A DNA stretch of 6,911 nt from Actinomycetes bacterium (lineage in GTDB: Bacteria; Actinomycetota; Acidimicrobiia; Acidimicrobiales; Microtrichaceae): contig JAEZFI010000043.1 in assembly GCA_023437745.1 (NCBI GenBank), forward strand, positions 1 through 6,911, read 5' to 3'. A program made the translations under genes and the position numbers. Shown here one piece after another: positions 1 through 5,293 of this stretch. Position 1 is the stretch's first letter, and each line of letters opens with the position of its first letter. The notes under the pieces are model-generated. The model saw nothing but the letters and a program-made list of their open reading frames with translations. It had not been told where the DNA came from and did no database searches.

Positions 1-164
1 GTCATCGGACGGCGCCGTGGGCGCCGCGCCGCCTTGGCCGGGGCGTCGCCCGCGACCGCCGGCTCCCGCACCTCCGCCCACACCGCACGGAGGACGCGGA
101 GGAAGAACAGGTACAGCAGCACCAGCATGCAGATCTTCAGGACGGTGAGCAGTTGCTCCGGCAC
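1..164 (-). CDS. fhaB: FhaB-like FHA-domain protein, N-terminal part (truncated by window edge)
   Basis: Only the first 54 codons are in the window; the frame stays open to base 1. From a GTG at 164 it reads MPEQLLTVLK, then a leucine-rich hydrophobic helix (about residues 4-29, with the run MLVLLYLFFL), then WAEVREP and a basic, Ala/Pro/Arg-rich linker (KAARRPRRRP). That is the N-terminal layout of actinobacterial FhaB (FipA in mycobacteria): one membrane anchor, a linker, then a C-terminal FHA domain. The FHA domain itself would lie outside the window and is inferred. Known FhaB proteins bind phosphothreonine on Ser/Thr-kinase substrates and tie kinase signalling to division and cell-wall synthesis. 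The adjacent upstream fhaA supports the call. No Shine-Dalgarno precedes the GTG. A TAGTGT hexamer ends 9 nt before it, so a leaderless or very short-leader mRNA is likely. The start is moderately certain. Confidence 0.8.
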   Translation of the reverse strand, partial: MPEQLLTVLKICMLVLLYLFFLRVLRAVWAEVREPAVAGDAPAKAARRPRRRPM

Positions 165-173
165 CAGTCGGAG

Positions 174-179
174 ACACTA
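174..179 (-). promoter_or_regulatory. Candidate -10 hexamer of fhaB (leaderless start)
   Basis: On the minus strand TAGTGT fits the actinobacterial TAnnnT -10 pattern. It ends 9 nt before the GTG at 164, so transcription would begin at or just before the start codon, which agrees with the missing Shine-Dalgarno. No good -35 is visible. The region where one would lie overlaps the palindrome at 192-209. Confidence 0.35.
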
Positions 180-191
180 CCGGCGCGACCT

Positions 192-209
192 CGGCGGATC
201 GGTCCGCCG
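192..209. repeat. Short perfect palindrome upstream of fhaB
   Basis: CGGCGGA, a TCGG loop and TCCGCCG give a perfect 7-bp stem with a 4-nt loop. It lies 28 nt upstream of the fhaB start, where the -35 of the candidate fhaB promoter would be, so it could be an operator. It could also be a terminator for fhaA transcripts, but no T-tract follows on either strand. Confidence 0.4.
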
Positions 210-237
210 CGGGGCCGCTCCGAGGTGCGCCCGTCGC

Positions 238-284
238 GAACTGTCACCACCGACCCGGAACGACCCGGCGGATGGTGACAGTTC
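238..284. repeat. Long inverted repeat in the fhaA-fhaB intergenic region
   Basis: GAACTGTCACCA at 238-249 is exactly complementary, in reverse, to TGGTGACAGTTC at 273-284. The two 12-bp arms are separated by a 23-nt spacer. The spacer holds two copies of CGACCCGG (251-258 and 261-268) at a 10-nt period, about one helical turn. The element begins 28 nt past the fhaA stop in the direction of transcription. It could be a protein-binding site, an extragenic repeat or a terminator, but there is no T-tract. This intergenic stretch (165-311) holds no gene that I can see. Confidence 0.6.
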
Positions 285-311
285 CGCAGTGCGGGAGGCG
301 CCGTGCCGCGG

Positions 312-971
312 TCAGTCCAGCTCGAAGCGGAAGATGGTGTTGCCGAAGCGCACCTCGTCCCCGTCGGCGAGGGGGGACTCGGTGATGCGGACCCCGTTGA
401 CCCGGGACCCGTTCGTGGAGGCGAGGTCGACCACGACGAAGCCGTCGCCGTGAGGCCGGATCTCGGCGTGGCGGCGGGAGACGTTCGGGTCGCCCAGCAC
501 GATCGTGCAGTCCGGCTGGCGCCCGATCGACACGACGTAGTCGCCGAGCGGCACGCGGTCGCCGTCGGGGAGGACCAGCTCGGCGACGACCGAGCCGCCC
601 TCGCCCTCCACGAACCGGCTCTCCAGGCGGAACAAGCCGGGACGCACCCGCTCACCGACCGTCAGGTCCACCTCGACCGGACCGGCGAAGCGGTACGACT
701 CGTCCCGCGCGTGCTCGCGGGCGGCCTCGGCGAGATCCTTCCGGAGGCGGTTGGCCATGTCGGCGAGCTGCTCGTGGTCCTCCGCGCTGAGCTCGAACGT
801 GAAGTGGTTCGGGACCATCAGACGGCCGTTGACCCCGACGGTCCGCTGGCCGTCCATCTCGCGCACCAGCTTGCGGCCCATCTCGACGGGGGTGAGGCCG
901 GAGCGGAACATCCGCCCGAAGAACCCCTCGATGCCGCGCTCGAGCCGCTGTTCGAAGCCTCCGATGCCCAT
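312..971 (-). CDS. fhaA: FhaA-like protein: DUF3662 domain plus FHA domain
   Basis: This 219-residue cytoplasmic protein has two parts. Residues 1 to about 110 match the FhaA N-terminal domain (DUF3662), starting MGIGGFEQRLERGIEGFFGRMF and including NGRLMVPNHFTFEL. Residues from about 130 to 219 form an FHA domain with the expected phosphothreonine-pocket motifs: IGR (149-151), SRRHAEI (165-171) and STNG with the following VNG (185-193). FhaA is known to bind phosphorylated partners of PknA/PknB, including the MurJ pseudokinase domain in mycobacteria, and to restrain peptidoglycan synthesis. The long Gly/Tyr/Pro-rich linker of mycobacterial FhaA (about 527 residues in total) is almost absent here. 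The frame stays open up to 1025, but I chose the ATG at 971 because DUF3662 begins there and GGAGG lies at 974-978. That spacing (2 nt) is tight, and TAACCT at 980-985 allows a nearly leaderless mRNA. It is probably expressed together with or just ahead of fhaB. Confidence 0.92.
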   Translation of the reverse strand: MGIGGFEQRLERGIEGFFGRMFRSGLTPVEMGRKLVREMDGQRTVGVNGRLMVPNHFTFELSAEDHEQLADMANRLRKDLAEAAREHARDESYRFAGPVEVDLTVGERVRPGLFRLESRFVEGEGGSVVAELVLPDGDRVPLGDYVVSIGRQPDCTIVLGDPNVSRRHAEIRPHGDGFVVVDLASTNGSRVNGVRITESPLADGDEVRFGNTIFRFELD

Positions 972-979
972 GGCCTCCG

Positions 980-985
980 AGGTTA
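980..985 (-). promoter_or_regulatory. Candidate -10 hexamer of fhaA
   Basis: The minus strand reads TAACCT (TAnnnT), ending 8 nt before the ATG at 971. A -35 with a 17-nt spacer would be ACAGAA at 1003-1008, a poor match to consensus. That hexamer is also the outer end of the palindrome at 1003-1050, so a protein bound there would block this promoter. This rests on pattern only. Confidence 0.35.
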
Positions 986-1002
986 GGGGGGAACCGCCGC
1001 CG

Positions 1003-1050
1003 TTCTGTGGCGTGAGCCGCGCCACAACTGGCGCGCCTCACGACACAGAA
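1003..1050. repeat. 48-nt near-perfect palindrome between fhaA and tRNA-Leu
   Basis: The arms 1003-1016 (TTCTGTGGCGTGAG) and 1037-1050 (CTCACGACACAGAA) pair with one mismatch (1010/1043). After another mismatch (1017/1036), 1018-1024 pairs perfectly with 1029-1035, closing a CAAC loop. In total 20 of 22 positions pair. No T-tract follows on either side, and the two neighbouring genes diverge, so a terminator is unlikely. It lies between the two predicted promoters. It could be an operator, a 5'-leader structure or a dispersed extragenic palindrome. Confidence 0.75.
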
Positions 1051-1055
1051 GCGGG

Positions 1056-1086
1056 TTGAGGGACCCACGCCCGGATCGGCTACCGT
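1056..1086 (+). promoter_or_regulatory. Candidate promoter of tRNA-Leu
   Basis: TTGAGG at 1056-1061 is a fair -35 and TACCGT at 1081-1086 a good TAnnnT -10. The 19-nt spacer is slightly long. Transcription would start near 1093, a few bases before the mature tRNA 5' end at 1100, leaving a short leader for RNase P to remove. Confidence 0.5.
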
Positions 1087-1099
1087 CTGGGCGCTGCTC

Positions 1100-1183
<84 letters not shown>

Positions 1184-1212
1184 CTCCAGGTGGTGCCGCC
1201 CGGCCCGGCCGC

Positions 1213-2223
1213 TCAGGCGGGGGCGGGGGCGAGCACCAGGCGGTCGTCGCCGGTGGGGGCCACGTTGCGCTGCACCAGCGCGAACGTGCTGCCGTCCTGG
1301 CTGAACCACTGGCTGAGCACCACGCGCACCGTCTCCTCCTCGGCGTCGATCAACCGGAAGATGTCCGGCGTCTCGGGCCCGCCGTGGCTGAACACGTGGA
1401 ACCGCCCGTCGTCGCTGGACCACAGGCGCGCCCAGGAGCGGTCCTCGTCGTCGGTGAAGAGCGTGGTGACGGCACCGCTCGCCCGATCGACCTTCTTGAT
1501 CGTCGACGTGTGCTCGGTCCAGACCACGTCGTACGTGTCGCGCGCCCAGGTGCAGCAGATCCCGGACGGGTCGTCCACGATGGTCCCGGTCTCGAGGTCG
1601 AGCCGCTTCGTGCTCATGCCCGACTCCGGGATGGCGGGTCCGTACTCGAACTCCACCGTCCGCCCGTCGGCGAGCACCTTCGGCGCGACGTGGTGGGAGA
1701 GCGACGAGCCGGCGAGACCGGTCAGCTGCACCAGCTGCTGGGTCACGAGGTCGTAGCGGTAGAGCTCGGCGCAGTAGATCGGCGGCATGGGAAGGAACAG
1801 CCCGTCCCACCGCCGGCAGTTCATCGCGACCGGCCCGACCTGCAGTGCGGGGTCCGGCGAGGCGAACACGACCCACCGCCCGTCCGGCGAGACCCCCACG
1901 CCCGACGGGCCCTCGGCGGGCTCGCGCCGCACGGGCAGCACGGTGCTGGTCCCCGTGCGGTCGTCGTAGAGCCAGTAGCGGCCGTTCCTCGAGTGCTGAT
2001 CCGGGAAGGTGTAGTAGTCCTGCCCGTACACGACGGCGGACAGGTCGCCGTTGACGCTCTCGATCCACATGTTGGCGCTCGGCAGGCCCTGGGCGACGAT
2101 CCGCCCACCCGGGGGCACCGCCTGCTCCACGGGGATCGAGCCCGGTGGGGGGCACGCGGTGGCGAGCACCACCAGGCCCACCATCGCGGCAGTGACCGCG
2201 AGTCTCCGATGGTTCCCCCACAT
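1213..2223 (-). CDS. Predicted lipoprotein with TolB/PD40-like beta-propeller
   Basis: This is a 336-residue predicted lipoprotein. The N-terminus has a basic stretch (NHRR), a hydrophobic core and LATAC, followed by CPPPG. Cys24 is the likely lipidated residue, although the lipobox is slightly non-standard (ATAC rather than LAGC). The mature part carries repeated propeller-type blades like those of WD40/PD40/TolB proteins: VSPDGRWVVFAS (111-122), LYRYDLVTQQLVQLT (154-168), LADGRTVEFEY (184-194), RLDLETG (207-213), a KKVDRASGAVTTLF block (243-256), WSSDDGRFHVFSH (268-280) and FSQDGSTFALVQRN (307-320). Four further cysteines (136, 151, 223, 224) could form disulfides outside the cell. No catalytic motif is visible, so a binding or scaffold role at the membrane surface is the best guess. 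I chose the ATG at 2223 because the signal peptide starts there and GGGGG lies about 9 nt upstream. A GTG two codons earlier (2229) is possible. Confidence 0.8.
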   Translation of the reverse strand: MWGNHRRLAVTAAMVGLVVLATACPPPGSIPVEQAVPPGGRIVAQGLPSANMWIESVNGDLSAVVYGQDYYTFPDQHSRNGRYWLYDDRTGTSTVLPVRREPAEGPSGVGVSPDGRWVVFASPDPALQVGPVAMNCRRWDGLFLPMPPIYCAELYRYDLVTQQLVQLTGLAGSSLSHHVAPKVLADGRTVEFEYGPAIPESGMSTKRLDLETGTIVDDPSGICCTWARDTYDVVWTEHTSTIKKVDRASGAVTTLFTDDEDRSWARLWSSDDGRFHVFSHGGPETPDIFRLIDAEEETVRVVLSQWFSQDGSTFALVQRNVAPTGDDRLVLAPAPA

Positions 2224-2265
2224 GTCCACACCCCCGAGTCGCCGACGACGAGTGCCCCGACGGAG

Positions 2266-2271
2266 ACCATA
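2266..2271 (-). promoter_or_regulatory. Candidate -10 hexamer of the propeller lipoprotein gene
   Basis: The minus strand reads TATGGT, a good TAnnnT match 42 nt upstream of the ATG at 2223. No convincing -35 is seen at the usual distance. The leader would be about 35 nt, and the G-rich ribosome-binding stretch lies within it. Confidence 0.35.
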
Positions 2272-2326
2272 ACCAGATGTGGTCCCGGCGTGCTCGGTCA
2301 CCGGAGCCCGAGGGCTGCTGCGTCGA

Positions 2327-2332
2327 TAGCCT
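2327..2332 (+). promoter_or_regulatory. Candidate -10 hexamer of the 154-residue protein gene
   Basis: TAGCCT lies 42 nt upstream of the ATG at 2375 on the plus strand and fits TAnnnT. No clear -35 is visible. This would be the only promoter for the gene inside the 151-nt divergent region shared with the lipoprotein gene. Confidence 0.3.
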
Positions 2333-2374
2333 GCGCACCGCGTCGCGGACCGCCCGGACGCATGGGGAGGACAC

Positions 2375-2839
2375 ATGCCGTACGAGGTGGACTTCACGGA
2401 CGTCTCGACCGTCGGGCTGGAGTCGTCGCCGGTGGTCGACGCTCTGGCCGGCCTCCGGGCGAACGAGGCGCGGTACTTCAAGAACAAGTACGACCACACC
2501 TTCACCGTGTGGCCGGCCGACGAGGCGAAGGACACGATCGATCGGGTGCACCGCATCCTCCGGGAGGAGCGCGACATCGAGATCGCCTCGCCTCCGCTCG
2601 AAGCCTGCTACTTCCAGGTCGAGGACATCCGGTGGGACTACGTGTTCTACGAGAGCGGCCTCTCGATCAACGTGATGTGGCCGGAGGACAACCCGAAGAA
2701 GCGGGCCGTCGGGTTCAAGCTCTCGGACGGGATGGAGGTCCCGGCGGAGCTCGCCGACCGGTTCAAGTTCGCCCGCCAGAAGTCCAAGCTGGCGGGCACG
2801 ATCCGCGGCTCGTACTTCGTGATCAAGGGCGAGTACTGA
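2375..2839 (+). CDS. Hypothetical soluble protein, 154 residues
   Basis: I do not recognise this family. The gene is well supported: a strong Shine-Dalgarno (GGGGAGG, 2364-2370) lies 4 nt before the ATG, the frame is full, and its composition looks protein-like, with many charged and aromatic residues. There is no signal peptide or membrane segment, so it should be cytoplasmic. Visible segments are an N-terminal acidic part (MPYEVDFTDVSTVGLES), a helix-like stretch with NEARYFKNKYDH (30-41), an amphipathic helix about 48-68 (DEAKDTIDRVHRILREERDIE), an aromatic region 79-102 (YFQVEDIRWDYVFYES, then NVMWPED), and a basic C-terminal third (KFARQKSKLAGTIRGSYFVIKGEY). There is one cysteine (78) and no recognisable catalytic or metal-binding motif. 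It diverges from the lipoprotein gene and lies 113 nt ahead of the phosphoesterase gene on the same strand, so cotranscription with the latter is possible but unproven. Confidence 0.85.
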   Translation: MPYEVDFTDVSTVGLESSPVVDALAGLRANEARYFKNKYDHTFTVWPADEAKDTIDRVHRILREERDIEIASPPLEACYFQVEDIRWDYVFYESGLSINVMWPEDNPKKRAVGFKLSDGMEVPAELADRFKFARQKSKLAGTIRGSYFVIKGEY

Positions 2840-2858
2840 CGCTGCACCCACCGTCGCC

Positions 2859-2872
2859 CGAGCGGTAGCTCG
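2859..2872 (+). terminator. Weak stem-loop after the 154-residue protein gene
   Basis: CGAGC, GGTA and GCTCG form a perfect 5-bp stem with a 4-nt loop, 20 nt after the stop at 2839. Only a pyrimidine-rich stretch (CTTCCCTCC) follows, not a T-tract, so its terminator activity is doubtful. Confidence 0.2.
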
Positions 2873-2875
2873 CGC

Positions 2876-2904
2876 TTCCCTCCGCACCCGGGCTCGGGCA
2901 CACT
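2876..2904 (+). promoter_or_regulatory. Possible promoter of the phosphoesterase gene
   Basis: TTCCCT (2876-2881) and CACACT (2899-2904) are separated by 17 nt. Both are weak matches. The -10 context resembles that of the tRNA promoter, since both run into a CTGG. The -10 lies inside the loop of the inverted repeat at 2882-2919. It would leave a leader of about 40 nt. Confidence 0.22.
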
Positions 2905-2919
2905 CTGGAACGGGTGCGG
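2882..2919. repeat. Inverted repeat upstream of the phosphoesterase gene
   Basis: CCGCACCCG (2882-2890) and CGGGTGCGG (2911-2919) are perfect 9-bp reverse complements around a 20-nt spacer. The pair brackets the possible -10 hexamer 33 nt ahead of the start codon. It may be an operator or a leader stem. GC-rich DNA produces such arms by chance fairly often. Confidence 0.35.
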
Positions 2920-2952
2920 CCGGGCGGGAGCCGCAGTACGGGGAGAACGGCG

Positions 2953-4509
2953 ATGGATCGACGAGAGTTCCTGCGGGTCAGCGGGATGGTGGGGGCGACG
3001 GCGGCGCTCGGCGGCAGCCTCGCCGGGTGCGTCCCGGCCACCGGGGGCGTCGGGCGGGAGTACTTCCCGGCGTTGCTCCCCCAGGGCTCGATCCTCGACC
3101 TCCCGGCCAGCGAGGCGCCGATCGACCACATCGTCGTGCTGATGATGGAGAACCGCTCCTTCGACCACTACCTCGGCTGGCTGGGGAGCGACGAGGGCTA
3201 CCTCGATCGGGGCCGCCGGCACTTCGGCGACGGGTTCACGATCGATGCGAAGCCCCAGCAGTCATACGTCGGGACGGACGGCAGCGAGGTCTCGACCTAC
3301 TCCATGGGCGGCGGGACCTCGGTCGCGGGATGGCGAGGGTGCGGCTTCCAGGACCCGGGGCACGGGTGGAACGCCGGCCGAGCGCAGCGGGACCGCGGGT
3401 TCATCGGCGAGGGCTCCGGCAACGACCTGTTCGCCCTCGGCTACCAGGAGGCGGCGGACCTGCCGTTCCACGCCCGGATGGCACGCCGCTTCACCACCTT
3501 CGACCGCTACCACGCGTCGATCCTGGGACCGACGCAGCCCAACCGCCGCTACCTCCACTCGGCCCAGTCGGGCGGCTACAAGAACAACTACCTGCCCATC
3601 CTCGAGCTCGGTCACCAGTGGGACACGATCTGGGACCGGCTGCGCGCCGCCGGCGTCGACGTCCGGTCCTACTCCCCCGATCTCCCCTCCCTCGCGTTCT
3701 GGGGCGAGCGGATGGCGCCGATCCTCGCTCCGATCGACCAGTACTTCGAGGCCTGCGGCAGCGGGTCCTTGCCGTCGGTGACGTTCCTGGATCCGCCGTA
3801 CCTCCCGTGGTGGCAGGCCGACGACCACCCGCTCTGCGATCCCGCCGCCGGCCAGCGCTACCTGCGCGACGTCTTCCGTGCCTTCGTCGAGTCACCCCAC
3901 TGGGAGTCGGGCCTCTTCGTCCTCACCTACGACGAGTGGGGCGGCTTCTTCGACCACGTCGCGCCGCCGGTCCTCCCCGACCTCCTGTCCTCGACGGAGG
4001 ACTCGGAGAACTTCGGGCAGGCCGGGTTCCGCGTGCCGACGATCCTGGCGTCGCCGTACGCGCAGCCGGGCTACGTGGACCATCGCACCTACGACCACAC
4101 GTCGATCCTGCGCTTCATCGAGTGGCGGTTCCTCGGCGCGCCGCCCGAGGGTCCCGGTGGCACGGGCGACTGGTGGCTGACGCCGCGTGACCGCAACGCC
4201 AACAACATCGGCGCCTCCCTCGGCCTCACCCAGCCCGATCCCGAGCTGTTCGACCTGGACGACCTCCCGTTGCGCAAGCCGTCGGACATCTGCGGCGGCA
4301 TCCCGCAGATGATCTCCCCGGGGATGCAGCAGGACCGGGCCTCGTCGGCGACCGCCGTGACGGCACCGGCCGCCGCGGCCGAGGCGTCGAAGCCCGTCGC
4401 GGGCGGTCCCGGCGCCGACATGCTCGAGGCGCTCGAGGCCGGGTACTTCGAGCGGGTCGGCGTGGACCCCGAGCCGTCGAGCATGGCAGGGACGTGGGCC
4501 GCCGGTTGA
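2953..4509 (+). CDS. Tat-exported lipoprotein phosphoesterase, phospholipase C/acid phosphatase superfamily
   Basis: This 518-residue protein begins MDRREFLRVSG, a twin-arginine motif. A hydrophobic stretch ending in the lipobox LAGC (Cys26) follows, so it should be folded in the cytoplasm, exported by Tat and lipid-anchored outside. The body carries the signature motifs of the phosphoesterase family that includes bacterial phospholipase C and Francisella AcpA: MMENRSFDHY (64-73; Glu66 and Asn67 as metal ligands), DPGHGW (134-139), GPTQPNR (192-198, with Thr193 at the presumed Ser/Thr nucleophile position), YDEWGGFFDHV (326-336) and YDHTSILRFIEWRF (380-393). The expected reaction is metal-dependent hydrolysis of a phosphate ester, but the substrate (phospholipid or other) cannot be told from sequence. 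The length is close to mycobacterial PlcA-C. A low-complexity Ala/Pro tail (about 462-486) precedes a short C-terminal segment. Start: GGGGAG at 2940-2945 lies 7 nt ahead of the ATG. The 3' end overlaps or abuts the LOG gene. Confidence 0.93.
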   Translation: MDRREFLRVSGMVGATAALGGSLAGCVPATGGVGREYFPALLPQGSILDLPASEAPIDHIVVLMMENRSFDHYLGWLGSDEGYLDRGRRHFGDGFTIDAKPQQSYVGTDGSEVSTYSMGGGTSVAGWRGCGFQDPGHGWNAGRAQRDRGFIGEGSGNDLFALGYQEAADLPFHARMARRFTTFDRYHASILGPTQPNRRYLHSAQSGGYKNNYLPILELGHQWDTIWDRLRAAGVDVRSYSPDLPSLAFWGERMAPILAPIDQYFEACGSGSLPSVTFLDPPYLPWWQADDHPLCDPAAGQRYLRDVFRAFVESPHWESGLFVLTYDEWGGFFDHVAPPVLPDLLSSTEDSENFGQAGFRVPTILASPYAQPGYVDHRTYDHTSILRFIEWRFLGAPPEGPGGTGDWWLTPRDRNANNIGASLGLTQPDPELFDLDDLPLRKPSDICGGIPQMISPGMQQDRASSATAVTAPAAAAEASKPVAGGPGADMLEALEAGYFERVGVDPEPSSMAGTWAAG

Positions 4510-5282
4510 CCGGCACCCGACTGAACGTGTCGATCACCTCCACGCCCCCCGAGGAGCCCACACCGCCGGAACCGGCATCCGTCCGCCGGTACATGGCGGG
4601 CCCGCAGTCCCGCCGCTTCGAGTTCGTGCACGCACTGCGGATCCTCCGTGAGTACGTCGGCGGTCTGCGCGCGCTCCACTTCGTCGGGCCGGCCGTGACC
4701 GTGTTCGGTTCCGCTCGTCTCCCCGAGAGCGACCCCGCCGTCTCGCAGGCCCGCTGCCTGGGCGGCCTGCTCGCCGATGCGGGCTACGCGGTGATCACCG
4801 GTGGCGGCCCAGGGGTGATGTCAGCCGCGAACCGGGGTGCCCAGGAGCGCGGCGGCACCTCGATCGGCTGCAACATCCAACTGCCCGTCGAGCAGGACCC
4901 GAACCCGTACCTCGGCATCCTCGTGACCTTCCGGCACTTCTTCGTGCGGAAGGTGATGCTCGTGAAGTACTCGTCCGCGTTCGTCGCGTTCGCCGGCGGG
5001 CTCGGCACCTACGACGAGGTCTTCGAGGCGGCGACCCTCATCCAGACCGGCAAGATCCACGACTTCCCGATCGTCCTCGTCGGCACCGAGTTCTGGACCC
5101 CGCTGCTCGAGGTGCTGTCCGATCACCTCGTCCCGCGAGGGACGATCTCGCGCGCCGACGTCGATCGGTTCCTCGTCACCGACTCGGCCGAGGAGGCGGT
5201 CGCCCACATCGTCACGGCGTCACGCTCGGCCACCGCCACCCCCGTGGCCGAGGCCCGCCGCCGCTGGTGGCTCGCCGAGTAG
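4494..5282 (+). CDS. LOG-family (TIGR00730) nucleotide 5'-monophosphate phosphoribohydrolase-like protein
   Basis: This 262-residue cytoplasmic Rossmann-fold protein has a Pro-rich N-terminal extension (about 15-30) followed by the TIGR00730/LOG domain: TVFGSARLPESD (69-80), ITGGGPGVMSAANRGA (101-116), RK (152-153) and AGGLGTYDE (167-175), then TLIQTGKI (181-188). Family members split N6-substituted AMP (cytokinin riboside monophosphate) or other purine monophosphates into base and ribose 5-phosphate. The conserved Arg and the Glu of PGGxGTxxE are catalytic; both are present here (Arg152, Glu175), but the first Pro of that motif is Ala167. The start is uncertain. GTG 4494 overlaps the phosphoesterase by 16 nt and has GCAGGGA just upstream, suggesting translational coupling. 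GTG 4527 and ATG 4593 are alternatives without a Shine-Dalgarno, and the conserved domain would survive any of them. I see no promoter of its own, so it is probably in one operon with the phosphoesterase. Confidence 0.9.
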   Translation: MGRRLTGTRLNVSITSTPPEEPTPPEPASVRRYMAGPQSRRFEFVHALRILREYVGGLRALHFVGPAVTVFGSARLPESDPAVSQARCLGGLLADAGYAVITGGGPGVMSAANRGAQERGGTSIGCNIQLPVEQDPNPYLGILVTFRHFFVRKVMLVKYSSAFVAFAGGLGTYDEVFEAATLIQTGKIHDFPIVLVGTEFWTPLLEVLSDHLVPRGTISRADVDRFLVTDSAEEAVAHIVTASRSATATPVAEARRRWWLAE

Positions 5283-5287
5283 CCACC
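5266..5287. terminator. Possible bidirectional terminator stem between convergent genes
   Basis: GGTGGCT (5266-5272) and AGCCACC (5281-5287) form a perfect 7-bp stem with an 8-nt loop. The stem covers the LOG stop codon and most of the 11-nt gap to the stop of the convergent RNase gene. There is no T-tract on either side, which is common for actinobacterial terminators, so the call rests on position and pairing only. Confidence 0.35.
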
Positions 5288-5293
5288 GCCACC

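Noticed and set aside
303..986. Plus-strand 227-codon open frame opposite fhaA
   Set aside because: It is antisense to fhaA, with Arg/Val/Glu-rich low-complexity sequence typical of GC-rich shadow frames. The minus strand has clear DUF3662 and FHA motifs.
1003..1050. The palindrome as a rho-independent terminator
   Set aside because: The flanking genes diverge, so neither needs a terminator here, and no T-tract follows on either strand.
1384..2868. Plus-strand 494-codon open frame
   Set aside because: It crosses the antisense of the lipoprotein gene, the divergent promoter region and an out-of-frame reading of the 154-residue protein gene. No domain is recognisable.
3027..4190. Plus-strand 387-codon open frame inside the phosphoesterase gene
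   Set aside because: It is an out-of-frame shadow. The phosphoesterase frame holds all the family signatures and a Tat lipoprotein signal.
2375..4509. The 154-residue protein and phosphoesterase as a new defence or toxin system
   Set aside because: There are no nuclease, toxin, immunity or mobile-element signatures. The phosphoesterase is a typical exported enzyme and the neighbours are housekeeping genes.
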